Of a DNA stretch of 64,000 nt, positions 1 through 9,251 are shown piece after piece. Position 1 is the stretch's first letter, and each line of letters starts with the position of its first letter. Source of the stretch: Mucilaginibacter frigoritolerans (GTDB lineage Bacteria; Bacteroidota; Bacteroidia; Sphingobacteriales; Sphingobacteriaceae). The notes beneath the pieces are model-generated. The model was not told the origin of the DNA and did no database searches. It worked only from the letters and a program-made list of their open reading frames with translations. The DNA lies in NCBI RefSeq assembly GCF_007830615.1, contig NZ_VLLI01000002.1:434001-498000 (forward strand). Reading direction: 5' to 3'. Both the position numbers and the translations under genes were made by a program.

Positions 1-213
1 GGCTGGAATGTAGGCACAGTTAAAAAAGATGGCTATGTGTCAGGCTTTGTGGGGCAAAAAAGCAAGGATAAAATTAAGGATGGCTTACTGCTGGGCGTAC
101 AGTCTCTGGGTCGTGGGTCGGTAGTGTATTTTGTTGATGACCCGCTTTTCCGCAGCTTTTGGGAAAATGGAAAATTGCTTTTTAGTAATGCAGTATTTAT
201 GGTTGGACAGTAA
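1..213 (+). CDS. C-terminal fragment of a probable M14-type zinc carboxypeptidase-like protein (5' truncated)
   Basis: Frame 1 is open from the window edge to a TAA at 211-213, giving 70 residues. The fragment contains GRGSVVYFVDDPLFRSFW followed by NGKLLFSNAVF. This resembles the glutamine-amidotransferase-like tail of large secreted M14 metallopeptidases of Bacteroidota, in which a GRGRV..F.D.P.FR.FW pattern closes the protein. No catalytic residue of the peptidase domain lies in the window, so the assignment rests on the tail alone. The stop codon sits inside a degenerate repeat that recurs after the next gene. Confidence 0.45.
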   Translation, partial: GWNVGTVKKDGYVSGFVGQKSKDKIKDGLLLGVQSLGRGSVVYFVDDPLFRSFWENGKLLFSNAVFMVGQ

Positions 214-262
214 TTGTCAGTTTGCAGCTTTTAGTTAGCAGTAGGCAGTAAGAGCCAGTTAG
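208..262. repeat. Degenerate direct repeat, copy A (CAGTAATT...GGCAGTAAGAGCC)
   Basis: This stretch of about 55 bp is rich in CAGT/TAGCAG units and matches 1013-1070 with few differences, including the shared block GCAGTAAGAGCC. The two copies bracket the TPR lipoprotein gene at 355-969. Copy A overlaps the stop codon of the upstream gene. Confidence 0.6.
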
Positions 263-354
263 CAGTTAATAATTTCTCTTTCTGGCGCGAATGTATAGCG
301 CGGGCCTAAAGCCACGCATAGTCTTGACTTTAAGGTAAATTTATAAATTTAATA

Positions 355-969
355 ATGAAAAATTCATTCGCTTTTTATTTGATATACCTAATGTTTTCTT
401 TCTATTCGTGTAATGGTCAGCATATGAAAATACCCTCATCTGAGTGTATTGAGCTAAATAATAAAGGAACCTCTTTTATGATGAACGTTACAGAGAATGA
501 AAAAGGAGGAGTATTAAAAGCTATATCCTTTTTTAAGAAAGCCATAGATTGTGATTCTACATATTTGCTTGCTTATATAAATTTGGCGAATGCTTATGAT
601 CGCAATCGCGAATATAAAGAAGAACTAAATATTAGTAAGAAAATTTTAACGCTGTCTCGTAATAACCCTTCAATGATTACACTGAGAGCTGAGGCGTTTG
701 AGAAAATGAACCTGTTAGATTCAGCCAAAAGATTGTATCAGTTAGCTAAACATAATTTTAGAGATAGTTTGATTACTCATCCTGGGGATGTGAATTTTAT
801 ACATGGCTTTGTATTGGGAGTAGCCTTAACAGAGGGAAAAGAATCTGCTTTAAGCGAATTAAATAGGCAAATTAAATTAAACCCAAAGCTTCAATCAGAT
901 TTGATTACGGATTTTTATTTTTTCGAAGACTTTGACAAAAAATCATATCTCTATCATTTGGCCCAATAA
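355..969 (+). CDS. TPR-containing lipoprotein
   Basis: This 204-residue protein starts with a hydrophobic signal ending in a lipobox-like FSFYSC (Cys19), so it is probably an exported lipoprotein. Residues about 50-130 fit tetratricopeptide-type helical pairs (KAISFFKKAIDCDSTYLLAY, then INLANAYDRNREYKEELNIS, then a third helix pair around LRAEAFEKMNLLDSAKRLYQ). TPRs usually mediate protein-protein contacts, and no catalytic motif is visible. The gene stands alone between two copies of a degenerate repeat and is AT-richer than the genes around it. The partner and pathway are unknown. Confidence 0.75.
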   Translation: MKNSFAFYLIYLMFSFYSCNGQHMKIPSSECIELNNKGTSFMMNVTENEKGGVLKAISFFKKAIDCDSTYLLAYINLANAYDRNREYKEELNISKKILTLSRNNPSMITLRAEAFEKMNLLDSAKRLYQLAKHNFRDSLITHPGDVNFIHGFVLGVALTEGKESALSELNRQIKLNPKLQSDLITDFYFFEDFDKKSYLYHLAQ

Positions 970-1290
970 TATGAGAATAGAAGATGGACGGTGTATAAAT
1001 GCCCAGATTTAGCAGTAATTATCAGTCAGCAGTTTTTAGTTATCAGCAGGCAGTAAGAGCCTGCTTGCTTTATTAGTTTGCAATGGGCAGTATCCCTGCA
1101 ACTTGATGGCTGTAAAACCAGTTATGGACTATCTTAATATAAACTAATCGTTCTATTGATAACTGTCCACTTCTAACTGCGTATTGGCAACGGCAAACTG
1201 AATAAACATCGTTAAATAATGTTAAAATGAACTCCTGAAGCTTAATTTCAATAAATGCCGTGTTCATTTATACCTATAATTGTGGCACTG
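970..1290. other. Intergenic stretch with no supported gene
   Basis: It contains repeat copy B (1013-1070) and further AGTT/GCAGT/AACTG-rich sequence to about 1200 that looks like decayed repeat. A 64-codon open frame on the minus strand (1073-1267) has no recognisable product and is not called. Confidence 0.6.
1013..1070. repeat. Degenerate direct repeat, copy B
   Basis: Second copy of the repeat at 208-262, in the same orientation, about 45 bp after the TPR lipoprotein stop. It shares the block GCAGTAAGAGCC and the surrounding CAGT/TAGCAG texture. Confidence 0.6.
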
Positions 1291-1336
1291 GTCGGCACAA
1301 TTGGCCTTGTCGTCTATTATAAAAATGGTCGGCCTT
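1291..1336 (+). promoter_or_regulatory. Candidate LytTR operator upstream of the kinase gene
   Basis: GTCGGCAC at 1291-1298 is followed by TTGGCCTTGTCG at 1301-1312, and GGTCGGCCTT lies at 1327-1336. The CGGCAC-N4/5-GGCCTT-TCG arrangement recurs at 3097-3123 in front of the TonB receptor gene. LytTR regulators bind short direct repeats, so an operator for the adjacent response regulator is plausible. This is inferred from motif recurrence only. Confidence 0.45.
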
Positions 1337-1358
1337 AAATTCACTTACTTTTGTTTGT

Positions 1359-2384
1359 ATGTTAAAACGGGTTAAACCGGCAGTGATATTTGAGGTTCTG
1401 ATCCATATTCTGTTTTGGGTTTTTATTACTATCCTGCCCTTTATGTCAAGGCCCTATACGGGTGTGCCTCATCGTTTTTTTTCGCCCTGGCATTTTGTAC
1501 TGGTAAACGTATTGCTTGCAATTCAGTTTTATACCAATGCATTCTTTTTAATACCGGTGGTATTAAAGAAAAATATCGGGCTGTATTTTCTTTTACTGGC
1601 AGCCTTATTTGGGATACTTGATTTTATCATTATTTATACCCGGCCGCCAACCCCTCCTTTTTTTATGCATAAGGATCATTTCGGGCCGCCTCCATTTGGC
1701 TTCAATTTATTACCATTGGCAGCTATTACTGCTGCAAGTTTCGCATACCGGTATCTGGCTGAGCAGTTTAAGATCATCAATAGTAAAAATGATATTACAA
1801 ATGCCGCGCTTATATCAGAGTTGGGATTTCTTCGTTCACAGATTAGTCCGCATTTTATTTTTAATGTAATAAACAGTGTTGTGGCCTTATCACGCTTAAA
1901 TCCGGTTTCTGTTGAGCCAACCTTAATTCAGTTTTCAAAACTGATGCGGTATATGCTTTATATTAATGATAAAGACCAGATCACGCTTCAGCAAAAAGAG
2001 GATTATTTACGCAGTTATATTGACCTGCAGCAATTACGCTTTGGCAATTCAGTAAAAGTGAATTTTCATTTTGAAATTAATTCGCCACAAAAAACTATCG
2101 AGCCCATGCTTTTAATACCCTTTGTTGAAAATGCTTTTAAACACGGTGTTGGTGATGTAGCAAACCCTTATATAGATATTAACTTATTTACGGACGATAC
2201 AAGATTAGCTTTTAGCGTTGAAAATACCTATAACCCGGGTGATTTAAATAAAGATGAAAGCCACGGCATAGGCTTAAATAACGTTAAACGCCGACTTGAA
2301 CTACTTTACCCCAAAACCCATAGTTTACTTATTGATGATAGCAATAACATTTATAAGGTAAACCTGCAAATAAGTTTAAAATGA
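1359..2384 (+). CDS. LytS/YehU-type membrane sensor histidine kinase
   Basis: This 341-residue kinase has three to four N-terminal membrane segments (residues about 8-145) and then a His_kinase domain. The phosphoacceptor is His165 in QISPHFIFNVINS, the diagnostic LytS-family motif. A degenerate HATPase region follows, with the N-box FVENAFKHGVG and the G-box HGIGLNNVKRRL. An external loop at about residues 87-110 is rich in Pro, Phe and His (RPPTPPFF...GPPPFG) and could touch the signal or a metal. The stop overlaps the next gene's start by 4 bp (ATGA), so kinase and regulator are translationally coupled. The genes that follow suggest control of a TonB receptor, but the signal is unknown. 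Confidence 0.9.
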   Translation: MLKRVKPAVIFEVLIHILFWVFITILPFMSRPYTGVPHRFFSPWHFVLVNVLLAIQFYTNAFFLIPVVLKKNIGLYFLLLAALFGILDFIIIYTRPPTPPFFMHKDHFGPPPFGFNLLPLAAITAASFAYRYLAEQFKIINSKNDITNAALISELGFLRSQISPHFIFNVINSVVALSRLNPVSVEPTLIQFSKLMRYMLYINDKDQITLQQKEDYLRSYIDLQQLRFGNSVKVNFHFEINSPQKTIEPMLLIPFVENAFKHGVGDVANPYIDINLFTDDTRLAFSVENTYNPGDLNKDESHGIGLNNVKRRLELLYPKTHSLLIDDSNNIYKVNLQISLK

Positions 2385-3094
2385 TAAGATGTTTACTGGT
2401 TGATGATGAGCCCCTGGCGCTTGATTTGTTGGAAGATAGTTTAAAACATGTAAATTATATACAGGTTGTTGGGCGATGCCGTACCGCCGCTGAGGCCATA
2501 ATACTATTGCAAAAAGACGACATAGATCTTTTGTTTTGCGATATACAAATGCCCGGCCTTAATGGCTTACAACTGGTTAAAAGTTTGATTAAGAAGCCCA
2601 TGGTAATATTTGTTACCGCATATGAAAAATTCGCTCTTGAAGGATTTGAACTGGACGTAATAGATTACCTGGTAAAGCCTGTTTCATTAGAGCGCTTTTT
2701 GAAGGCCTGTTATAAGGCCCATATTCAGTTTGAACTACGGAAGAAAACGCCCGAGGAAATTGTTAACAAACGGAACCATTTTTTTATGCATGCCGACTAC
2801 AATTTGGTTAAAGTTAATTTTAATGACATTGAATATGTAGAGGGTTTGAAAGATTATGTAAAGATAAACCTGGCAAACCAGGCTAAACCGATTGTATCAC
2901 GTACCAGTATTAAATCACTCCAGTTACAGTTGCCTCCAGATCAGTTTTACCGCGTGCATAAGTCATATATTATCAATATTGATCATGTTTTGTATATCCG
3001 AAGGGGGAAGATCATAACCACTACCGCTGAACTGCCTTTAAGCGATAACTACCGCGATGTTATTAATAAAATGACGAGCGATAGGGTAGAATAA
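2381..3094 (+). CDS. LytTR-family response regulator
   Basis: This 237-residue regulator has an N-terminal receiver domain (residues 1-120) with acidic pocket D8/D9, phospho-acceptor Asp54 in CDIQMPG, Thr79 and Lys99. A C-terminal LytTR DNA-binding domain covers about residues 135-235 (NLVKVNFNDIEYVEGLKDYV, then FYRVHKSYIINIDHV). Partner of the overlapping LytS-type kinase. A GC-rich motif precedes both the kinase gene and the TonB receptor gene, so both are candidate targets. Confidence 0.92.
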   Translation: MIRCLLVDDEPLALDLLEDSLKHVNYIQVVGRCRTAAEAIILLQKDDIDLLFCDIQMPGLNGLQLVKSLIKKPMVIFVTAYEKFALEGFELDVIDYLVKPVSLERFLKACYKAHIQFELRKKTPEEIVNKRNHFFMHADYNLVKVNFNDIEYVEGLKDYVKINLANQAKPIVSRTSIKSLQLQLPPDQFYRVHKSYIINIDHVLYIRRGKIITTTAELPLSDNYRDVINKMTSDRVE

Positions 3095-3096
3095 AA

Positions 3097-3123
3097 CGGC
3101 ACATCTCGGCCTTTTGTCGGCAC
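3097..3123 (+). promoter_or_regulatory. Candidate LytTR operator upstream of the TonB receptor
   Basis: CGGCAC (3097-3102), CTCGGCCTT (3106-3114) and TGTCGGCAC (3115-3123) repeat the motif found at 1291-1312 in front of the kinase gene. The site lies about 75-100 bp before the receptor start and directly after the response-regulator stop. Confidence 0.45.
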
Positions 3124-3198
3124 TTTAAAGGCTTTTATCTCATTTATTTTCCAGCGCTGTCTATATCCCGCATTTTCGGCAAACTGAAATCAATTAGA

Positions 3199-5943
3199 AT
3201 GAAGAAACTATTACTGCTGTTGATGATTATTGGTTTTTCTTTGGGAGGCTTTGCCCAGCAAACGCAAAAAATCTTAAAAAAGAATTCTATTAGTAAATTT
3301 TACACCTGTCCGCTTGATAAATTTCTGGACACCCTTGCCCTTGATTATCATTTAAACATTGTTTTTGAACGCGATTCATTACAGAAAATGGATGTGGTTG
3401 AGCATTTTTTCAATGAAACGCTAAAGGATGCCCTTGAGAAAGTTTGCAGCGACTACAATTTGCATTACTGGATTGAGGCTAACGGTATTATTTACATACT
3501 GCAAAATACGGATGACCTTGCCCGTCTCAAAAAGACGAAAAATGCCGGAGATATGGCTGCCGGTACTGTCAAGCCGGTCCAGTTGCCTGATCCTGTGGCT
3601 CCTCCAAGTCATTTTAAGTTTAGTATAAGCGGCAGGGTGGTTGATCAGGGCTCCGGCGAACCTTTGCCATCGGCCACCATCAGTATCCGAAATACCAATT
3701 TAACTACGATTACCCGGGGCGACGGTAATTTCATTTTGTTTAATATTCCTTCTGATACCTGCGTAGTTGAAGTAACCAACTCCGGCTATCAGCCTGAAAA
3801 AATAAGGCTCGATGCAAAAAAAATTCAGGAACCCATGGTAATTGAAATGTTTACGGCCTTAAACACGCTTAATGAGGTAACCATTACCGGTAAAAAGAGC
3901 GGTGTAATGAATACCGATACCAAAAAAGTAGGTGTATTGGAATTAAACCCGGCCAGTTTGGATAAACTACCAAATATTGGCGAAAAAGATATACTCAGGG
4001 CTTTTCAATTAATGCCAGGCGTAGCGGCGACCAATGAGTCTTCGTCCGGTGCATATGTACGCGGCGGAACGCCCGATCAGAACCTGGTAGTTTTTGATGG
4101 CTTTACCATTTACCAGGTTGATCACCTTTACGGATTTTTTAGCGCTTTTAACAGCAATGCTGTAAAGGATGTACAATTATATAAAGGTGGTTTTTCCTCT
4201 CAGTTTGGTGGCAGGCTTTCCAGCGTTACCGAAATTAATGGGAAAGATGGCAACAAGAACGAGGCTAATTATGGTGTGGATTTGAGTTTGTTAAGCGTTA
4301 ACGCATTTGCCGAAATACCGGTAACTGATAATTCAACACTCGTGCTTGCTGTCCGCCGCTCGTACCAGGGGCCTTTGTATAACAAAATATTCAGTCAGTT
4401 TAATACCTCTACCGTTCAAGGTGGCGGCCCTGGTCGTGGTGGTCCCGGTGGTCCGGAACAAACCACACCGGCGTCGCACTTTTATGATGCTGATTTGCGA
4501 TATACTAATCGCCTGGATAAAAACGACCTGATAACCTGGAGTGTATATAATGGTCAAGATAATACTGACAATAGCAGGGCGCTGGATATACCTTCATTTT
4601 TAACCTCATCAGTTAACAGTATTAATATAACCGATTATACTAAATATGGTAACCTGGGCAGCAGCGTAAAATGGTTTAAAAAATGGACCGATAATATCTA
4701 TTCTAATACCTATATCACCTATTCATCTTTTTTTAATGATCGAAACAGGTCAACCTCCGGAACCACAGATGATAGCAATGGCGATGCGGTAAGCTTTGAA
4801 CAGGGTATTGTTGAGAAAAACAGCCTGAACGATGTAGGGGTGAAGTCTGAATGGAACTGGGAACTGAGCAACAAATTGAAATTTGCATACGGTGGTTTTT
4901 TAACCCGTCAGGCTACCAATTATAACTACGTACAAAATGACACCAGTACACTTGTGAATCAGCGCGAAAGTGCTTTTTCAGGAGGTGGTTATGCCGAGCT
5001 TTTGATTGATCCGACCACTAAATTGCATTTACAACCTGGCGTGCGCGAAACATGGTATGGGCCAACCGGCAAATTATATACAGAGCCACGGTTTTCGGCA
5101 AGCTACGTACTCAACGATCATTTTACACTGAAAGCAGCTACAGGTCAGTTTTATCAGTTTATGAACCAGGTTACACAAGAAGATATTTTAAATGGTAACC
5201 GTAACTTTTGGTTATTATCAAACAAGACCGATATCCCGGTTGGGTCGGCGCAGCATTATATGGGCGGTGTGAGTTATGAAACGGATAAGTTTTTAGTTGA
5301 TGTGGAAGGGTATTATAAAACGCTGTCGGGCTTAACCGAATATACGCTGCGGCAATCAAACGCTTTTCAGGGTGCTGCTACTACTATAACCCAGGATTTT
5401 TACAATGGAACCGGGTATGCAAAAGGCATTGAAGTTTTATTACAGAAAAAGCTGGGTAATTATACCGGTTGGATAAGCTATACGCTCGGCCAGGCTGAAG
5501 ACAAATTTGCTGTATTTGGAAACAATTACTTCCCGGCAGATCAGGATGTGACGCACGAGTTTAAAACTATTAATATGTACCACTATTACCGCTGGAATTT
5601 TTCGGCAGTGTGGTTGTTTAGCACCGGACATCCATACACAGCCCCGCTTACTACATATACCGTTTCAACACTTGATGGTGGTACCAGCACAGCTTATACG
5701 GTTAGTGGCAAAAACGCACTACGTTTGCCTGATTATCACCGGCTTGATATTTCGGCCACTTATGATTTGCTGAAGATAAGTGGCAATAAAATTGGTAGTA
5801 TAGGAATATCCCTGTTTAACGTGTACAACCATACCAATGTGTGGTATAAGGAGTACCAAATTCAAAATTACGCGGCTATTGCCACCAATGTTGATTACCT
5901 GGGCTTTACCCCAAATCTTACTCTAAGTTTACGATGGAAATAA
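3199..5943 (+). CDS. TonB-dependent outer-membrane receptor with N-terminal STN domain
   Basis: This 914-residue protein has a signal peptide ending GFAQQ. An STN (secretin/TonB short N-terminal) domain at about residues 33-105 follows, then a CarboxypepD_reg-like domain (about 140-225, SGRVVDQGSGEPLPSATISI), a plug (about 235-370, with LMPGVAATNE and GGFSSQFGGRLSSVTEI) and a beta-barrel ending in LSLRWK. STN domains in TonB receptors usually signal to an anti-sigma factor, but no sigma/FecR pair is nearby; a LytS/LytTR pair is. A Gly/Pro-rich insertion (GGGPGRGGPGGPE, about residue 408) lies in the early barrel. It overlaps the following DUF4249 gene by 10 bp. The substrate is unknown. Confidence 0.9.
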   Translation: MKKLLLLLMIIGFSLGGFAQQTQKILKKNSISKFYTCPLDKFLDTLALDYHLNIVFERDSLQKMDVVEHFFNETLKDALEKVCSDYNLHYWIEANGIIYILQNTDDLARLKKTKNAGDMAAGTVKPVQLPDPVAPPSHFKFSISGRVVDQGSGEPLPSATISIRNTNLTTITRGDGNFILFNIPSDTCVVEVTNSGYQPEKIRLDAKKIQEPMVIEMFTALNTLNEVTITGKKSGVMNTDTKKVGVLELNPASLDKLPNIGEKDILRAFQLMPGVAATNESSSGAYVRGGTPDQNLVVFDGFTIYQVDHLYGFFSAFNSNAVKDVQLYKGGFSSQFGGRLSSVTEINGKDGNKNEANYGVDLSLLSVNAFAEIPVTDNSTLVLAVRRSYQGPLYNKIFSQFNTSTVQGGGPGRGGPGGPEQTTPASHFYDADLRYTNRLDKNDLITWSVYNGQDNTDNSRALDIPSFLTSSVNSINITDYTKYGNLGSSVKWFKKWTDNIYSNTYITYSSFFNDRNRSTSGTTDDSNGDAVSFEQGIVEKNSLNDVGVKSEWNWELSNKLKFAYGGFLTRQATNYNYVQNDTSTLVNQRESAFSGGGYAELLIDPTTKLHLQPGVRETWYGPTGKLYTEPRFSASYVLNDHFTLKAATGQFYQFMNQVTQEDILNGNRNFWLLSNKTDIPVGSAQHYMGGVSYETDKFLVDVEGYYKTLSGLTEYTLRQSNAFQGAATTITQDFYNGTGYAKGIEVLLQKKLGNYTGWISYTLGQAEDKFAVFGNNYFPADQDVTHEFKTINMYHYYRWNFSAVWLFSTGHPYTAPLTTYTVSTLDGGTSTAYTVSGKNALRLPDYHRLDISATYDLLKISGNKIGSIGISLFNVYNHTNVWYKEYQIQNYAAIATNVDYLGFTPNLTLSLRWK

Positions 5944-6740
5944 AAAGATACAAAATTAAACACCTGGTGTTATTGTTCATAGCAGCAGTGATGTTATACG
6001 CTTGCAAAAAAGAAACTACCAGCGCTAGTAACAACAGTAACCTGCCCGTAGTTCAAGCTTACCTCGTAGCCGGTAAACCGATTACCGTAAATGTGTTTTC
6101 GCAAAAGGCACTTACTGATACGGCGAAGTTTGGTCCCGCAATTAAAGGATTGAAAGTAAGTATTTCTGATGGCAGTAACACTATTCAGTTAACACAGTCA
6201 TCTACCGGAGCTTACACTTATGCTGATTCAACCTTTTTAGCTACAGGCAAAACATATACCTTAAGTTTTAGCTATTTAACTTATGCTGTTTCGGCTAAAA
6301 CAGTTATGCCTGCTAAGCCCGTTAATTTTGCGGCAACACATTCAGGTATGACTATTGATGCCTTATTGGGTACCTCGGTTTTAGATACACTGGTTAATTT
6401 AACATGGACTAATCCCGATTCGCTTCGCAGTGTACTTGTATTTAATAACCTGGATGGAACTTCTTTTGCTGCAGATACCCGTTTTGGAAGTGCTAGTGCC
6501 AATTTTGAATTAAATACTTATCAAGGTTCGAGTTATCCGCTTACACAGCGCACTTTTGCTTATTACGGGCATTACCAGATAATGCTTTGCAACGTAAATG
6601 TGGAATATATTAATTTACTGAGTAGTAATACAACGGGTTCAACATCGTCCAGTTTATCAAATCAGCCAACTAATGTGGTAAACGGTGTCGGCATTTTTAC
6701 GGCTATGCAGGCTGACACTTTATCATTTTTGGTACAATAG
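5934..6740 (+). CDS. DUF4249-family lipoprotein
   Basis: This 268-residue lipoprotein has a signal with lipobox LYACKK. The mature part matches the DUF4249 pattern: VVQAYLVAGKPITVNVFSQK near the N-terminus, then a beta-rich region with VSISDG and SFSYLTYAVSAKTVMPAKP. DUF4249 proteins are typically encoded next to TonB receptors of the preceding type and are thought to act with them at the outer membrane; their biochemical role is not established. It starts inside the receptor gene (10-bp overlap) in another frame, which indicates co-expression. The operon ends at the hairpin at 6761-6790. Confidence 0.85.
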   Translation: MEIKRYKIKHLVLLFIAAVMLYACKKETTSASNNSNLPVVQAYLVAGKPITVNVFSQKALTDTAKFGPAIKGLKVSISDGSNTIQLTQSSTGAYTYADSTFLATGKTYTLSFSYLTYAVSAKTVMPAKPVNFAATHSGMTIDALLGTSVLDTLVNLTWTNPDSLRSVLVFNNLDGTSFAADTRFGSASANFELNTYQGSSYPLTQRTFAYYGHYQIMLCNVNVEYINLLSSNTTGSTSSSLSNQPTNVVNGVGIFTAMQADTLSFLVQ

Positions 6741-6760
6741 AAATACCCTGCAAATAAAAA

Positions 6761-6790
6761 CCCGGACAGTTTAGGGTTTAACTGTCCGGG
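6761..6790. terminator. Bidirectional terminator hairpin
   Basis: CCCGGACAGTT at 6761-6771 pairs perfectly with AACTGTCCGGG at 6780-6790, with an 8-base loop. An A-rich tract lies to its left, giving a T-tract on the minus strand. It sits between the convergent DUF4249 gene and the beta-barrel gene at 6801-9251. Confidence 0.85.
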
Positions 6791-6800
6791 CCTTGTGGGT

Positions 6801-9251
6801 TTAATTAGCTCCTTTTACGCGGTTTTTCTCTTCATCGGCACCAGTTTGGTGCTGGCGGGCCTTAATTGAATTGTTGCCAAAATTGTAGGTTAGTGTTAAC
6901 CGGGCAATGCGGCTTTCACGTTTTTGATTAATAACTAAATTGTTATCCTGGTAGTTGCTGGTAACATTGTTGGTAAGGGTATTAAATATATCGCTTACTG
7001 AAAATTTAACATTCAGTTTTTTGTCGGCAAACGAGTGACTCACCCCGGCATCTGTTGAATACCGTGGTTTTACATAAAAAAGCCCATACGTTAATGCCGA
7101 TTGATACTGGTTGGTTATCTCAAATTTAAATCCTTTTAAAGGTGTTAGTGTTTGTGTTGCCCGCATCTGGTAGGCCCATTGCCCATTGTCTAAATTTCCG
7201 CCTTCCAGGTCATTTGATTTAAACCCCAGGTAAAAGGCTGTTGCGTTTACATTGCCTTCCCACCATTTGGCTATTGTGTACGGCGCATACAGGTTAACAT
7301 TATAAGCATTTTGTACCTGCAAATTTTCCTGTGTCACAAATGAAACCTTAGTTGTTGGATCTGTTCCGGGTATTTGGGTAATTACATCAGTTGTTTTGCT
7401 ATATCCAAGTGTTAGGGTGATGCTTTTATTATAGGTATAATCAAACTCAAAATTGTTGGTATACTGTGGTTTTAAATATGGGTTACCCTTTTGGTAAGTG
7501 TAAGGATCAAGATGAAAAACAAACGGATTAAGGTTATCATATTGCGGCCTGTCAATGCGGCGGCTGTAAGAGAAACTCATTTCGTTCTTATCATTTATAG
7601 TATGATTAATAAACAAGCTTGGGAAAAGATCAAAATAATGCCTCGAGATACTTTGAACCACATTTGCCGAATCGCCCACTGCTGATGATTGTGTGTATTC
7701 TGCCCGTAAACCGGCTTTTACCGAATAATTCTTAAAATCCTTGTTTAAGCTTACGTATCCCGCATCAACTTTCTCGTCGTACACAAAATGGTTATTATCT
7801 ATATAAGGATCTGTTTGTGATTCTGTTTGCAGCAGATTATTATCTGTTTTTACGTCGCTGTATTTTAAACCGGTTTCCAATTTTAACGATTTGGTTAAAG
7901 GTTTTGCATAGTCAACCTTCCCGGTCCTAATGTCAATGTTTGATGGTGTAATGTTCCCTAAAAATTGTTGGGGTTGCTGTACGGATCCATTCGGCAAAAA
8001 GAAATCAGTAGTATAAGAAGCTATTGAGCCATTTCTGAAATTTGAATAATCGAGATCGGCGCTTATTTCCTGGCCAGCGGTATCTAGTTTGTACGAATCA
8101 TTTAAATTAAATGCGATGTTATGATAGGTTTGGTGAATAGCTGATACTGTATGCAAGGATGAATCAACTTCGGTAAAGTTTTTGCCTATATTAGTATAAT
8201 TGTTAAAATTATCATCCTCGCCATTAAAATAACCACTTACAACAAAACCGATTGTGTTTTTGGATGATAAATCATAGTCAGCCCCAAGGCGGTAGCTATT
8301 ATTATGATTTACCTGTGGCATGGCAGTAGATTGATTAAAAAACGTTTGGTGTCCGGTACTGTCGGTAATTATGCGCTTTAACCCAATTTGCTGTGTGTAT
8401 TTATTGTCGTTATGACTGAAGGAGCCAAAAACATTTAAGTTGCCATCTTTATGGTTTAATGTAAGGGTTTCATTATCTTTCCAATACTCACCATAGCCGG
8501 TACCTGCTGTAATGCTTCCGTTTGTGCCTGCTTGTTTATTCTTTTTTAGTTTGATGTTGATTATGCCAGAGTTACCCGCTGCATCATATTTTGCCGAAGG
8601 GTTAGGGATAATTTCGATAGATTGAATAGTTGTACCATCTGTGGAGCGAAGCAGCGTTGCCAGTTGCGCTGCCGACAAATAGGTCAATTTATCGTTTATC
8701 ATTACGGTAACACCTTGTTTTCCTTTAAGGCTGATGTTATCATCTTTATCCACTGATACACCAGGTGCCCGCTCCAGAATATCCATGGCTGAATTACCCG
8801 CTGCCAGCACACTGTTCTCCACATTCATTACCGTGCGGTCAACCTGATGTTCGATTAACGGTTTTGTTGCAGAAATGGTAACGGTATTCAACGCACGGCT
8901 GGCGGCATGCATTTTTAATGCCTGAGCAGTAAAGCCTGGGTTTGCAGCGGTTGTAGTAAAGGGCGCGCTGGTTACCGCGCTGTAACCTACTGTTGTTGCT
9001 TTAATAATATAAGTGCCGGGTGTTATATTATCAAATATGTACACCCCGGCATCGCTGCTCAATGTTCCTTTAACTGTTGTTGAGTCTGTTGCTTTTAGCA
9101 GGCTTACTGTGGCATAACCGAAAGGTTTGCTCTGCTCGTCGAGCAACGTACCCGAAACGGTTCCTATTGGTTTGGTTGTTTGTGCTGCTGCTGCTCCACT
9201 AATAATAAGCAGTAGCATCAGGTATCGTATTTTAGTAATAAGTAGTTTCAT
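6801..9251 (-). CDS. Outer-membrane beta-barrel family protein (TonB-receptor-like, OMP_b-brl_3 type)
   Basis: This 816-residue protein has a signal peptide ending GAAAAQ. A CarboxypepD_reg-like domain covers about residues 28-115 (GTVSGTLLDEQSKPFGYATV), followed by a plug-like region with VDRTVMNVENSVLAAGNSA and SAKYDAAGNSGIINIKLKKN, and then a long barrel of the OMP_b-brl_3 family (RRIDRPQYDNLNPFVFHLDP, YTYQKGNPYLKPQYTNNFEF). The C-terminus TGADEEKNRVKGAN is the conserved tail of this family. A second gene of exactly the same length lies at 42480-44930. The transported substrate is unknown. It is a single-gene unit ending at a shared terminator. Confidence 0.87.
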   Translation of the reverse strand: MKLLITKIRYLMLLLIISGAAAAQTTKPIGTVSGTLLDEQSKPFGYATVSLLKATDSTTVKGTLSSDAGVYIFDNITPGTYIIKATTVGYSAVTSAPFTTTAANPGFTAQALKMHAASRALNTVTISATKPLIEHQVDRTVMNVENSVLAAGNSAMDILERAPGVSVDKDDNISLKGKQGVTVMINDKLTYLSAAQLATLLRSTDGTTIQSIEIIPNPSAKYDAAGNSGIINIKLKKNKQAGTNGSITAGTGYGEYWKDNETLTLNHKDGNLNVFGSFSHNDNKYTQQIGLKRIITDSTGHQTFFNQSTAMPQVNHNNSYRLGADYDLSSKNTIGFVVSGYFNGEDDNFNNYTNIGKNFTEVDSSLHTVSAIHQTYHNIAFNLNDSYKLDTAGQEISADLDYSNFRNGSIASYTTDFFLPNGSVQQPQQFLGNITPSNIDIRTGKVDYAKPLTKSLKLETGLKYSDVKTDNNLLQTESQTDPYIDNNHFVYDEKVDAGYVSLNKDFKNYSVKAGLRAEYTQSSAVGDSANVVQSISRHYFDLFPSLFINHTINDKNEMSFSYSRRIDRPQYDNLNPFVFHLDPYTYQKGNPYLKPQYTNNFEFDYTYNKSITLTLGYSKTTDVITQIPGTDPTTKVSFVTQENLQVQNAYNVNLYAPYTIAKWWEGNVNATAFYLGFKSNDLEGGNLDNGQWAYQMRATQTLTPLKGFKFEITNQYQSALTYGLFYVKPRYSTDAGVSHSFADKKLNVKFSVSDIFNTLTNNVTSNYQDNNLVINQKRESRIARLTLTYNFGNNSIKARQHQTGADEEKNRVKGAN

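Noticed and set aside
1073-1267. 64-codon open frame on the minus strand
   Set aside because: It crosses repeat-derived and promoter sequence before the kinase gene, has no family resemblance, and lies where operator motifs are expected.
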